This document shows positions 12,626 to 26,000 of a stretch of 64,000 nucleotides of DNA, piece after piece. Made by a program: the position numbers and the translations under genes. The DNA is from Stichopus chloronotus. Lineage: Eukaryota; Echinodermata; Holothuroidea; Aspidochirotida; Stichopodidae. The stretch lies in contig CM037838.1 in assembly GCA_021234535.1 (NCBI GenBank), forward strand, positions 11,925,929 through 11,989,928. The letters are read 5' to 3'. The notes under the pieces were generated by a model. That model saw nothing but the letters and a program-made list of their open reading frames with translations, was not told the origin of the DNA and did no database searches. The first letter of the stretch is position 1. Every line of letters starts with the position of its first letter.

Positions 12626-14480
12626 TGAAACCAGGTTTGTATCGGTGTATAAATGGGTTAATTGAGTTGGCTTTTGATCGTAAAATCTCACAAAACATTT
12701 GTTACATGACAAAAAGTGTTACATGTTATGTAAGTTTGAAACTAATGAATTCAAGTGGTACAGTAGATTATGTTCAATTTTCTAGCTGCCCTTCATTGAA
12801 AACTTTGCTGCATTTCATACCCTCCCACACATTTGACAAATGCATATAAGAAATATTTAAATACTTAAACTAGTACACCTATTTACATTAATACACTTAT
12901 CTTCCACTGAGACAATTCACGACATCGCTGTTCAACCCCTAAATTTGTGCACAGCTTTCTCTAAACAGCAACTATGTGAGGCAGAAATTTAATTTCCTCT
13001 CAAGATTCCCTGCTCTCCACCAGGTTTATACCCATTTATTTTGACACTTATGAATATTCATTGGTATCAAATGTCTCATCCACCCAGGTCCAAAGCCAAG
13101 GGAAAGGGGTCAGAGGGGCACGACCCCCTTTGAAATTTTCTTATGGTGAAAAACTATTAATACTACGTCACATGTGCCACAGGGCCCATCCCATCCCTGG
13201 CTACCTACATACATCAACCCATTGGGACCTCAACTTTGATCAGACTTATGACATCAACTGTAATAACATTCGTGCACCATTCGCAATGCCAGATGGCGAT
13301 CGTGCTGGTTATTTATTATCAAGTACACTACGCTGGCTGGTGCTTTATTTCGGCTGACAGAAAAAAAAAAACGAGAGGTTTACATCAGCATTCTGTGTTT
13401 TGATTTTGGACACGTGCCTTTCGTCAAGTACTTTTTAAAGAGGATCTGTGCAGGGTTCAATTTCACGGTCATCCAGTTCAACTGAAATTCAGTTCAGACA
13501 ACCAAAAGTTAAAAGTTAGTCGTTCGATGGGACGACAATTTGTTTCCTCAATAAGAATTCATAAAGCTTGTTTTTATCTGATTCAATACTATACTGAACT
13601 GTTCTCGGATATTGAATGTTTCAACTTTTTCTACATTATATCACATTCTTGTATCAATCAAGTTTTTCATTTCTCAAACATCTCATACGTTCTACTTCTG
13701 CATGAAGAGTAGATGCATCTAAATCTGGGTAGCTGTTTCCTTCTCCATGTAAAATGAGTTAGAATTACAAAAGTGTTTCAGACAACCAAATTTCCTTCTG
13801 GACAACGGAAACAATTGCCAATCACTGTGCTAAGTACCTTCTACAACTGATCTTTAGTGGTGGTGTGTTATACACGGCACATTGACCTGTTGGTCTGTAA
13901 ACTGATGCTAAACCAATCTCCCACAACCTAATGGAACTCCATCAGCAGTTGATAGGTTGTCAAGTCATATTTTGTACTTTATACAAAAATTATGATGAGT
14001 GTGACTACTCTTTGTGTAATTTTTAGTCTTGTGATATGAAAATGACATTTTTTGGGGTGTATTAGGTGTATCAATAATTGAAAACATAGCCACAAAATTC
14101 CTTCAAATGTTGACAATTTTACAGGCAAACATTGTCTAAATATGCATATTTTTGATCATGCCAATAGATGGACTAGTATGATATGTCTCATGTGATACCC
14201 TTTGTTTACTTAACCTTTATTTCAAGGATATTTGAAAATTAAACAGATGCCCAGAAGGTTTTATTTTGGGAGCATATAGTTTCTTCTTCAAAAAATATCG
14301 GTATCACTTACCAAAGGAATGAAGTAATTGAAGCTGCAATGTACAAAGGCCTAACAAAAAAGAAAATAAACTGACACTGTGCAACATGCCACGTAATCTG
14401 TCTTGCATTTTCATCATGCTTTGAAAAGGCATATCCCTAAACTACTGTAGATAGGCAATTCCAACAAATTTCATTCACGG
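12626..14480. other. Non-coding stretch
   Basis: No gene is seen. A C/G-rich patch at about 13085-13130 (GGGGTCAGAGGGGCACGACCCCC) resembles the interior of hAT-type repeats of marine animals, but I found neither terminal repeats nor a target-site duplication. The remainder is AT-rich and unstructured. Confidence 0.4.
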
Positions 14481-14540
14481 TTTCACTCTGCAACTTCCGA
14501 ATGAAGCCGGCTCTTTTATGGATGAATATGTCACACGACC
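14481..14540 (-). mobile_element. Truncated SINE tail (second copy of the 28.9-kb element)
   Basis: About 60 bp match 28,935-28,998 in the same orientation: TTTCACTCTGCAACTT, then GAATGAAGCCRGCTCTTTT, then ATGTCACA. The 28.9-kb copy has an extra TTGCAACTT tandem step. Beyond 14,540 the similarity stops, so only the 3' part of the minus-strand element is present. This is typical of 5'-truncated or decayed retroposons. Confidence 0.7.
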
Positions 14541-16144
14541 TTTAAAAAAAGAGAAAAGGACACCAAAAAAAAGAAACTTTCTTTCAGAAGAATTGAATGA
14601 TGCATTTTTCAGAAGTTAAAATATGTGGAAATGCATCCAAGTCTCCATTGCTGGAAAAAATTGTTTACAGAAAAACGACAGAAAAAAATTGCAGGACTTC
14701 ATACAAATTGGTTGGCATCAAAAGTGCATCTTTATGGTCCAGTGAATAGGAACATGTACGTTAAGAATCGTTGCTGACTACCTCTGCAAAGGACAAGACA
14801 AAACTGTTTTATTTGAGAGTAAAACTCAAATAGCAACAGGGTCAAATTCGGTGAAAATAATTTGGTATAAATATATAATGAGAAGGTAGGTGTAGGCCCA
14901 TACCTATTACACAGTTGGTATGACCTCCACATCGAATACCGAGTCAAGGTTCTCTTAAAACACCAATGCCAATAATGTTGTAGGTCTCACATTCTCATTG
15001 GGTATTAGGGTACGCCTAAATGGGTACGAGTGAGAAATTATTATCTGTTTGTGAATTCAGAAACTGAAGAACTTTACCCCAAACATCTCTGCTAACTTCC
15101 CTTTTGTGCATTAAATACAGTGTAGGCCTAGACTTCATGCAGATCCTTCACCACTAATATGATGCTCATTTTGTGTTGTATAATTGCTGTAAATGTCAGA
15201 ATTTCTGAAGGTCATTACTCACTGCTTCAATTAATTCAGCGGGATATGACTGACAAACCAGCGTTAATGACACAATCTTCTCAGTCTATCTGTGATGAAG
15301 TCAACCAGTGATTAAATCAGTTGGGCGGAGAAAAAAAAAAAGCACACGGTTGCTTAGCAGAGATTCCAGGGAGAAGAAAAGAAATTGTTCTAACAATGCC
15401 GAAGATATAAACAGTTTTACTTGCAACTTGGCCTTGAACTTTTCCCTGCTTAGGTTTAAAGCAGCTAGGCACCGCTGCTGTCCTTGTGAACAAACAACTC
15501 CGGTTGTTTGTCAAATTTGTTGCTAGTCTGACACAAAAGTATAGCTAGTATGTACAGAAACAGATAACAATATAAACACAACAACAGATATGAGAGTTAA
15601 TGTACAAGACATTTGGTAGCACAAGCTCCCACTGAGAGATCGATAGTAATGTTACTACAATCACGTGCAATATACCCAATCATGAATTGATATGTAATGG
15701 GACCGCAAGGCTTGAGGGAGAAGCTGGTTTTGTGCGCAATATACCTGTAAGGACTAGGCAGAGCATACAGTACATGAAAGTTTTTTGCAAATTATGCAGA
15801 CTCAGTGGGTGGCCAAAAAAGGCACCAAATCCCAGGTATTCTAATCTACATGTAACTGAGCCTTAAAATAGGAGTCTCATACCTCTACAATGTCTCATTC
15901 AATGAGAAAATGTGTGCAAAAAATAGCAAAAATTTTGATTGCTTTTTATCTTGACTAAGATCCATTAAATTGAGTACGCTCATTTGGCAGTCGTACATAC
16001 ATTGAGCTTGTAAAAAAAAAAAAATCTCAACTTGGTTGTAGTATCTACAAAGAGTGTTTCAAGTTTGCATTTGCTTGAAGCACCAACATAGGAAAATTTT
16101 GGCCCAATACAGCCAGATGCACTAAGAATGGCATTTTCTAGTCC
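14541..16144. other. Non-coding stretch
   Basis: No gene is supported. Poly-A-rich patches near 14,560 and 15,330 create small lysine-rich frames. A TAGGCCTA motif lies near 15,123. Nothing else is recognised. Confidence 0.45.
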
Positions 16145-16534
16145 ATGCTCTGGATGTTGACTTTGTACTTCACCTGTATTTTTTTCGAGCAAATTCCCTT
16201 TTTGGGCCAAAATATGATTGCGGACACTTATCCCCATGCCCCCATGGTGGTGCCACAGCTGTGTGTGTACCCTGTGCAGTCTGTCCGCAGTCATTTTGTG
16301 GAGGTCATGTATCCTAACGATCATCTAGTTAAGTTCATTTTATGGGTGCATGGTAAAACTGTTAGTGTAGATGACCTTTTTTCATTTTTTTCTGAGACTA
16401 AACAAGATGTATTCAAACTACAACCACACTATGCTGAATTGGAAGTGATTGGTCAATACAGAGGCTATACTGCTAAACCACCCATCACGCAAAGGGCATT
16501 ACAGTACGAGAGCAATTTTTGTACTGAAAATTAA
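16145..16534 (+). other. Unrecognised 129-codon open frame, possible exon
   Basis: This is one of the longer open frames in the window, and its composition is less simple than most. The part from about residue 20 onward (VYPVQSVRSHFVEVMYPN, then KFILWVHGKTVSVDDLFSFF) looks protein-like by eye but matches no family I can name. The first ATG lies in low-complexity T-rich sequence, so if this is an exon its true boundary is probably further in; AG dinucleotides occur upstream but no acceptor is convincing. A 114-codon frame is open on the opposite strand over 15,980-16,324, which weakens the case. Confidence 0.15.
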
Positions 16535-18087
16535 TATGATGGACAATGAAGGTATATTTTCAGTGGTTTATGTACATCATAAATCTGTGATATATACAGA
16601 ATAGTATCTTGTGCAGTTCTGTCTTAGATAATTCTTAACAGATTTCCAAAAATGTTTGAAATAAAAACTGAATATACTGTCGTTGATATGGAAATTAGAC
16701 AAGTCACAACGAGTACCTCGTACATTGAGTGGCTGTTAGCAGCAGCGTGAGTATTCATGACTATGCATGGGCAGACACGAAATTTTAGAGCAATCCCCCT
16801 CAGAAAAAAAAAAAAAACAAACAGAATGAAAACATTTGCATTATAATATGCAGTTGGAGGTATATCTTGATTAAAACCTTACTCATTACATACCCAGGAA
16901 GTATGCCTATGTGGGTACAAACAAAATTCAGGCCTAATCATGCAAAAATTAATAAATTGCCTTAGTACTCCAAGAGTTTTCCATCAACTTGCATATCCTT
17001 CAAATGAAATGAAAGCAACAAAGTAACTTCATTCCCAAGACTTCAAAAATTAATTACTGTATATATCATTCAGTCATCAGGTTTCCTATGAGTTTGAGGG
17101 GGGGGAGGGAAAGAGAGAGGAATGAACCACACATACCTCACGCTGATTTTGAAATTGTATGAATTAATGATTTGGAATAAATTTGTCACTTTACACTGTG
17201 CTGTGTAGTTAAATTAATATTATAGCACATCTGTGGAGCTGACAATTTCTGTGTCACTTCATATTACAACTCCTGTAACATAACTGATGGTTGAAACTTT
17301 GGTTCAGAGAAGGGAGTGGACGGGGAGAAAGTACTTTATTTTTTAGTGTGAAACAATGAAAACAATACATGCTGCATTGCTCTTTGATTATTTCAACATC
17401 AACTCCTTTTCCAGTCATCTAGATGAGAGAAATTTTAAATTCAGCACAGAGAATAAGAAAACTATTGTTTGTATTCCTCACATATAAAAACAACTGTTGT
17501 AAAAAAATGCACTTCATATTCCATTGTCTTAGTTTCTATGAAACTCTGACCAACGGTTACGTTTTTTCTTCTCCCTTTGCAATAACGCCAGCACCGCGGG
17601 TCATACCATAGTAACTGCAGGAAGCCTCATAATGCCACTGAGATATACTGTTGTAAAAAAGAAAAAAGAGGAATATATGGCCCTAATTGAAACAAACTGA
17701 CAGAAGAACTAGTACTTCAGTTTTCAAAATAAATGTGTGAGAGTGCTTGTGCATTTTATTTCATTTCACAAGTCTGTTTTTCCTTCAAATTAGGTGACTG
17801 GTGTTGCAAATTTATATCCCAGTAATGGCAAACCATTGAGAAAATTTAAGACTTGATTTCTTGCAAATTATGAGGTGTAACATTTTAGCATATATTCAAG
17901 ACTGTTTTGGACTCCCACTGAGAGTCTGCATGTGGCATATAAAATCATCAAAACTTACGTTATCCAATTTTCCATTCCTCAAGCTGGTATAAGTGAAGGT
18001 TTAGTCTTAAAAACCCTTTCGCAGCCAGTGCCCATTACTTGGACACCACCCTTTTCAGCCAACAACATAAAGTAAGACATTAAAATT
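16535..18087. other. Non-coding stretch
   Basis: No gene is seen. It includes a purine-rich, G-run patch at about 17,097-17,120 and an A run near 16,806. AT-rich elsewhere. Confidence 0.45.
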
Positions 18088-18158
18088 CTACGTAATAGTA
18101 CGTACATGGTTGTAAACGGAAACTTTTCAGGATACGTAATATTACGTATGTGGCTGTA
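18088..18158. repeat. 27-bp direct repeat, 44-bp period, containing a perfect 18-bp palindrome
   Basis: Positions 18,088-18,114 and 18,132-18,158 share a TACGTAATANTACGTAYRTGG core followed by TGTA. The second copy contains ATACGTAATATTACGTAT at 18,132-18,149, a perfect 18-bp palindrome. The first copy is the same palindrome with substitutions. Function is unknown. Confidence 0.8.
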
Positions 18159-18326
18159 TTTGCACTGTGTGTGATGCACAGTGTAGATCATATGAATCTG
18201 TCTAGGTACCGTACATAATGTAAATATGATGTTAAGCAAAACAATATTGTTACATTGCAATTACAGCTACTGCGACAAAATTGGACAAAAAGGCAATAAA
18301 TAATAAACCAATTTATACCATCTGAA

Positions 18327-18743
18327 ATGCAGTTAGTGGACTCCAAAGAAAGATATCAAGAGATATGTACTAGGGAGGAACAGAAAGTTACTAGTATCGA
18401 TCCAGCATGGAAGAGGTCCATGTGGATTACCAACTGGCAAGTGCATGGTGGTAAAAATCTCACCACGAATGAACAAATTTATAAACCAAAATCCCCAAAA
18501 CTTCTTGGTTTGGGCATATTGGCTATAGCAACTTACTCACCTCATACAACTAGTGTATGCATTACCATATTGACTTGGCGTGAAAATTCCAAAAGGATGG
18601 AAAGTGAAGTAGATGTGAATAGATGGAAAATCGCTACAAACCTCACTAGTAGACCGAAAGAGCCAATTACGAAAAGACGGTGGCCAGACACACATACACA
18701 CAATTGCCAAATGCTAGACCACAGTCAATACGGTAATGCATAG
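18327..18743 (+). other. Unrecognised 138-codon open frame
   Basis: The frame is open for 138 codons and is charged at both ends, with a hydrophobic middle (KLLGLGILAIATYS). I recognise no domain, and no splice or promoter context supports it. It is recorded because of its length; chance is the simplest explanation in a 64-kb six-frame search. Confidence 0.1.
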
Positions 18744-20505
18744 GTTATATGAGGTGAGGGAGTACGCTCTGTGAATCCAGACAGTGCACTACATGCGTTG
18801 ACGGCTGAATAATACCGTTTGAAATCTACTGGGCTGTATTATTATGAGGAGGTGCATATGATCAACTTCAAGAGCAACTTCAAAGGAGGAATTTATACAC
18901 ATAGCAGCTGTTGCTTCCTTCCATGGCCTAAGCAGGCTTTTATTGATTTGCTTATATGGCACATACAGTAACAGTGACGCTGTAATGACAGCACTACGAC
19001 AATCATATACAATACACTAATCTGTTAGGCTATTAATGTTAATATCAGACTTTAATTCCCACACACCTGACACCCAAAAAGAACAAACTGGCTATAGAGT
19101 AGACGTATATTGCTATAATTATCTCTCAAACTTACTCGTTGCCGCAACTGTAAAGTACAATCATGTATCCGTGATACCTACCTTGAAATCTCCACTAACA
19201 AACTAACGCGAGATCCAAGGGAGTCTACATCTTCGTCTGAATCCATTTTGTAGGAAGGTTACTATCCTTTCTTATTTCCTTTTGAGATATATACGCTTAA
19301 ATGCAGATAAGTGATTTTTCTTCCTTTCCAAAAGCCAAATGAAATTGCGCAAACAACGAATGAAAACTGTCTGAAGCAAAGACACCTGGTATCAGTAACT
19401 TGGGTGAAATGAAGCAATTACGTTGGCTACCTTGCCATAAAAACGTACGCAAGCAATTATGTGATCACAAAATTCAATTAAACCAGCCCCTTATTCTCTC
19501 ACTGTCTCTCGTACGTATTTTTTAAGCGAGATATCATATTTTGGCAAAAAAGATTGTACACGGAGCATGTAGCTTTTCGGCTCCGAGTCAAGGCAAATCG
19601 TCACCTCAGAAAAAAGCAATATTGCCTCCCCCTTTCCATATAATCCTCTTCTCATTCATTAATCGAAAAATTCTATTCAGCCGCGGCAAAACGGCGTATC
19701 ATATCAGATTAAAGGACGGAACAGAAGAAAAAACAGTAAGAGGAATGAAAGGATGTTTACGAAAAAGAAAAGGCAGCAAAAAGAAAGGACGAAGGATATT
19801 TAGTTTGGTGGAAGAACCAACTCCTCCAGGGAAATGTTGCTAAGAAAACTCGTTTTCTCAGGAAATTTATACAACATGCAAAAATTGATTCCAGCTCGTT
19901 ACATATACTTTAAGAGAGAGGTAGACCTTAGTGTAAACTTTCACAAACAGCCCCAGAGGGACTCCAAAAATTGGAGGAAATATACGACTTATTTGAGGTA
20001 TAATAGCTTCACGATCATCTGAGCTTAACAACTGGAAATCAGAGGATATTTAATAAGAGGACATTGTACTACTGGACCAAAAAAGAGAAAAATAATTGCT
20101 GAACAGCGCAAAGTCAGCGGTAGAGTTTACCTTTTCTCGAGAAACTCTATTATGAGGTTGTGACAAACATTTTGGTTAAGTTGTTCAGGTTACAGCATTT
20201 CACCTGCTTACGATGGTGGTTCAGTGAAAATGACTGTATTATACTGTGGATAAACTAAACAAGGCATCATAGGCACTGTGGTACTGTATACATGCATCCA
20301 TGCATTCTACAATCTTGGTGTATGACTAAGTGTCACACTGGCTGCTGCTACATAGCTGCCCATCGAAAGTGAATAGCAGTTTGCTTTATGCTGCTCTGAA
20401 TGTTACAGATGTATCTAGCCAGGTGGAAAACTTGAAAAGTTTATCTTCTTACAGGGAATGACCGCTGATTATGTACGCTAACAAAAAGATCGACAGCTCG
20501 TAATC
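18744..20505. other. Non-coding stretch
   Basis: No gene is recognised. The frame at 19,541-19,843 is lysine- and arginine-rich because of A/G-rich DNA and has no domain. The 19.1-19.8 kb part has more CpG than its flanks but no defined element. Confidence 0.4.
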
Positions 20506-21026
20506 ATGAATATTGATGTACTGTATTGTCTTACAATTTTTCAGATTACAATGTCTTCTTCGCAAGACAAAATTGTTTGGGTTACTTCGAGGATCTGTCA
20601 ACCAATGCATCAGACGTATGACCATGTAGGACCAATCAAAAGACTTAAACCACATACACATTTCCTTTCCTTGAACTTCATGAACGTGCCAGTTAAGACA
20701 TGAAAGGCTTTGACCAATTTAAGCTCATACTTCAGTTAAGACATCCCATTGACTTAACTGTATGTGGGGAATTTGTGCACGATGCAAATTTTCTAAGGAC
20801 AATTTTTGTCAAGCATTTCGCTGGACGTGTGAGGTCACTGCATGATCATTTACGTCACAGATATTACCACAGAGAACAGTTATTTTGGCTAGATGTGAAA
20901 ATTTTCAATCAATTCTTTCAAGATCTATGGTATTTTACACACGGACTGTGGAAAGAAAGCTGTGGAAAGGCTGCCCAGAAGTTTAGATACATAATAATGC
21001 AGTTGGAAGTGTCTACAAATCTGTAG
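20506..21026 (+). other. Two adjacent unrecognised open frames (65 and 108 codons)
   Basis: A 65-codon frame ends at 20,703, overlapping by four bases the ATG of a 108-codon frame in another reading frame that ends at 21,026. The second encodes a histidine- and aromatic-rich sequence (HDHLRHRYYHREQLFWLDV, then FFQDLWYFTHGLW) that I cannot assign. A frameshifted relic or chance openness are both possible. Stop-codon overlap is not evidence of an operon in animal DNA. Confidence 0.12.
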
Positions 21027-22832
21027 AACCAGTAAATGTTTGGCATGAATTAATTATCCCATTTATAAGCTAAATACTTATTTTAAGTTCTGCATGTTAA
21101 TGACCGTTGACAATCATCCATTGGTCATTACTACAATACTGAATACTTGGAGTACACAATAACAGAAAGTACAGTACTTAGCAATCACTGTTCAGCCACA
21201 TTTGGTTTGCCCAAGGATGTTTAAACTCATCCTGTTCTAATGAGGTGAGGGTAATTACCACACACAGTAACTATCCATTGTATTAATGACAAAAGCACAA
21301 TAACTATAAGCCTTCCTTTTAGTGTTTAACTGAAAAACTTGAGGCAATGCCCGAAATCATCGGAAAGATGGACAGACATTCCACTTTGAAATATTGTTTG
21401 GCTCTTGAATGTACAACTCCTATCTTCAAACTAGCCTCCGATGACACAGGTGTGTTGGGTATAACCTTTCCACAACATATACAGCATAGTGACTGCATGT
21501 GTGAAGATGTCACATCAGTCACAAATGTCACACTTTACAAAGTTGTCACATGTACATACTAAAAACATGAAAGTTTGAGTTAGCGTCCTTTTCTAATTGA
21601 CAAACTTAAAGAATTCACTTTCAGAGTAGCATACTATAACCATATAAAGAGACTTGCGATAAAGGAAAGGTGACTTTGAGAAAGTTATGGACACCTGCCC
21701 TCTTAGATATCTGCATCACATTAACCTTAAGCAAAGGCTAAAAACTGAAGGAGTTCATTTTCGATCAATCACAAAACCTTCTGGGGAACGTCATCAATAT
21801 TTATTGCATTGGTTTCACATCGCAACCACCTGACCTAAAATACTGGTCACCTGAGATCACCTTAGTGATCACCGACTGTCAGTGCAAAATGTAAGAGTCA
21901 CTTTATTTCACGACATATCACCGTTAAGGCTGGTCCCTTGGCTTTTTCTGACTGCCTTTTGAAGTTACAGTCATGTCTGATTTAATACATCATCAAGTCA
22001 GCCTTCAGTATTCCAGAAAAAAAAAAAACATGACTAACTAATCAAAAGAACAAATCAAATGAATGAAAAATAGTTTTTGACATTTCAATGAATATATTCA
22101 ATTGATGATACATAATTCATGTGCATGGAGGTTTCATACCAATGACAGAATCAAGGTGAAAAATGATGTACAATATGAACATTAAAAAAATATTTAGGGT
22201 TGAATTTGGATTCAGAAATGATGACTGTTAATGTTAACTTGCTCTAGAAACATTCTTGACATCACCAAGGTTCTTTCCAAGTCAACAAAGACAAATAAAG
22301 AATTGATCGTTTTAAGTCACTGGTTTCACGCAGCTTGTCACTATGCCATGTCGAATGGTATGCAGCTGTCGACAAATGCTGTAATATTAATTTCTCCAAT
22401 GTGTACATTAGGTTTTTGTCAATCAATGTTCCACAGATCAAGGACAGAAACTTGCAACCAAAGTAGGCGACCTTTCATTTCTTTAACAGTTACACTGTCG
22501 GCAATGAAGATCAAAATTCACCCTAGATAGCAAATTCAAACCAGGAGAAGACTACACATACTACTGTACATTGCAAATTACTTACTTTGTACTAAAAATA
22601 GCAACAATTTTTTTCAAAATGGTGTTCTATCTTTCTCAGAACCATCATAATGATTGAACAACTTCAATGTAGTTTCTTTTTTTGGTTTCTGAGTGGCAGC
22701 TGTAGTGCTTTGGAGGTGTATAGAGTCAAAGCCATCCTGGATGGTGGGGGAGGCGGGAAGGGTCTAAGCAGAGGTGTCCCACTCCTTTCCTTACTTTTTA
22801 AGCTACATTTGTGTCAATTAATCGACCAGTAC
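21027..22832. other. Non-coding stretch
   Basis: No gene is supported. It carries at 21,542-21,560 a 19-bp sequence (GTTGTCACATGTACATACT) that recurs exactly at 41,804-41,822. A G-rich patch lies at about 22,745-22,765. Confidence 0.4.
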
Positions 22833-23075
22833 CTTGGTGTTTGAAAATTTGTGAACGTTTGGCAACTGAAAATTTGTGACAAATTAAATATGAATAATAT
22901 GACTGAATACCCTGCAAAGGTTATAAATACAAGTGAACCTGGAGTTCAAAATCAAATACCAACATATTTTTGACTCCTTAAACTTGGTGTCTGAAAATTT
23001 ATGAATTTTTGCCAAGTTTGCTCTTAATTTGTAAAAAGTAATATTTTTTATACAACACATATTTGACTTAAAGTT
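22833..23075 (+). repeat. Diverged tandem duplication, 150-bp period
   Basis: CTTGGTGTYTGAAAATTTRTGAA occurs at 22,833 and 22,983. The copies go on to share GTTTGGCAA/TTTGCCAAG-like sequence, and ACCAACATATTTTTGACT is echoed near 23,055 as ACAACACATATTTGACT. An old AT-rich local duplication. Confidence 0.7.
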
Positions 23076-26000
23076 GCCTGGTTTGGCTATTTAGGAATGA
23101 ATCACTTACCTATCGCTACACTAACTGCACTCCCATTAATGCCACGAGCCTAGTGCTGGTATAATCTTTCAAACCACGTCTAGCACCATCCACACTGTAA
23201 ATGTGCCAGGAGTGTCATGCAAGGCCTTTTTCTACATCTGGTTGTTTTGCTGTGACAGGTAATTAAGGACTTAAGTAAATAAGACCAACTGAATCATGGT
23301 GGTTTAATAGTAGGATGAATTTGCCTTATTCTGCTGTATGCAAATGATGATGGAAAACTGGAAACCATATTCTTAGAATATTAATAGCATGAACATAAAC
23401 CCGAAAATTATCTTGATTAGATAAAGATGAAACTGTGACGATATACTTCCTTGATATATATACAGAGAATCAATACTTGCACGATTTATTAAAATATGTT
23501 ACATAAACTACATGTCACCATGGTTACATGTAAATGGCATTCCTTAAATTAAGACAACATTCATCTAGGATAAGGTGTAATGCTTGAAAACTTTGCTTGC
23601 GTAGGCCTACTTTTTCCAGAGTTTCAGTGAAAATGATCAATTCATCTTACAACTATAGCTTCAAGTTACAGTTGCAAAGCCAACATATAATATGCCTACA
23701 CTGAGGGAATCCAGCTCTAGTACATATCACCTACTGTAGCCTTCAGTCTCAGGAAAGAACAACCAACGAGGCAAATGAATCCAAAAACAAAGACAAAACA
23801 TTTGCACACAGCAGAATAAGGCAAATTTTTGAGAAATAAATGTTGACTCAATTTCATCAAATGGACCAACATTGCAATACCGAAAGGATGCATTGATTAC
23901 ACAGTATGCATTCAACAACCACAAATAACATAATGCTGTACTGTACATTTATAAAGGGTTCTGTTTGAGGTATGGTGATTTGTAAAGTGGGAAAATGGCA
24001 GCACCCAGACCTATACAGCATGTGCAAAAAACATTCAAAAATTCATGAAAATCTGGGGAAACATAAAGTTGTTAATTTATATCACAGAGGGTGTAAGAAT
24101 ATTTAGCTTCTAACACGGGGTCAGTGTAAAATCCAGAGTTTTGTGTCTCCTTTCATTCTAAATATCCATGTTTCTCATGCAGAAAAATAAAAATTTAAAT
24201 ACCTTCTAAATTTGACTTTTAATTTGAATTCAGAGATTAATGGACTGACATTCTTCGACATTCTTATTAAATTCCATCAGCATAACCTAAGTTTATTGTG
24301 GATGAATATTAAGTAGGGGAAACACAGTCACCCACAGGGAGATCGCCAGCCCAGTTTGAGTGGCACCATCTGCTTCAATGACCCCAACCCACCCCCATGA
24401 ATTCTACCCCATTTTTCAGCCATTTTGTTTTTTATATGACTTGTTAAGTATAATGATTTCGATGCATTTTGTTGTATTAGAGGGTCACCATGCTTAAACC
24501 AATTTACATGATGATTTGTGAACTTAAAAATTCATAGTCAAGGGGTTATGCTGTGTGTTGTTACTTTTTATCTGAAGTTGATAATTTTAGCATAGGTCGG
24601 AAGCCAGTAATTTTGGGCCCTGCACCAGTCAGGAAAGGGCCAGAACTGGTTAGACCCAGCTGGCACTACCGGTGTGGCTACCACCCTGGTCGCCTAACAT
24701 TCAGCAGCTATGAGGTATGAACTTTGTAAAGAAATCCACTAGCAGACCAATTAAGTGGAAGAGCCTCTCAACACTTCACACACGTTTGGTTGTTTTCCAC
24801 AAATCCAGCAAATATTAATCATCAGTTAATTTACCACTTCGACAATTTGAGGACAAAATTCGACACCACCCAGCGATCCTTGGCCTAAATGTGACGGGAG
24901 TAATTATCGATTAATGACAGAATGCACGACTGAGGACGAAACATCGATCTTTTGAGGATTTCTGAGGATAATTTGAGCAAAATTACCAATTAAAAGTGTT
25001 CAATAATAAAAACCAGAGCTGCAGATTGCCACCTACAAGATTAATGACTATGAAATGGAAGACATATTACACAAAGAGGGCTCTTACTATCAACGGTCTT
25101 CTTTTAACAATATGGGCACAACCTTCATTTACCGTATAGTTTAATTAATTCGCTTTGAACTACAATTGTGGACGAGATATGTCGGGACTAGTGACGATCC
25201 CCTGCGGGGTCAATCTGTGCAAATAACTTAACTGTGTCTTTGAGATGTTCAATGCAGGATCCTATCCAGACACATGGCTGGAATTAAGGTACATAATTAG
25301 TGGCATGTTCTACAGCTTGATTTGAAATACTAATCACCACAGGCGATTCTAGCCATTAGCCGGTCGGTAACAGCCGGCTGTAGGGTGCGCTGGTACTGAC
25401 GCTCGCCGACCAATGCTAATCATTTGAATTTGCTATCAATCAACTTGGGTAGAACCAATTGAGAACTTTGCTTTCCCCTTCAGCTATAACCAAGCATGCA
25501 GCTGTGGGTGATGAGTGACTGCCTTTAAGATATATGACCATAAGTAATGCTACATAGTTCAAGATGCTTAATTTATATGTCTAATATGCTTTAAAAATTA
25601 TATTAACTCATCTAGTTTTTCTTTTCAATGTTCAACAAGATAAAACTCATTTATTTCATGAATGTCTTCGTCAAGAAATAGAAAACCTTTTAACAAACTT
25701 TCAAAGCAAAAACAAAATATGTCATACAACCATTGTACAAACTCTCAAATTGTCCATGCATGCTTGCTCTTTCTATTTTTTCACATTTCCTTTTTTACTT
25801 CATATCCATTTGTTGACTGGATTCTTCAAGTGGACATTATCTGAGTTCAAGACTTAATCTTTCTGTTTCGATACAACTGAATACACCCTCGGCCTGCTGC
25901 TTTTCTCAGGGCGGAGGTCTATCGAGGTCAATTCAGAGCGTTATCTCGGGTGCGCCACCGTTCCAACTTTATCCCGAGGCGTACTGCGCAAAGTCAGACA

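Noticed and set aside
20506..21026. Overlapping ATGA stop/start as translational coupling
   Set aside because: Everything else in the window looks like animal nuclear DNA, where this arrangement has no such meaning.
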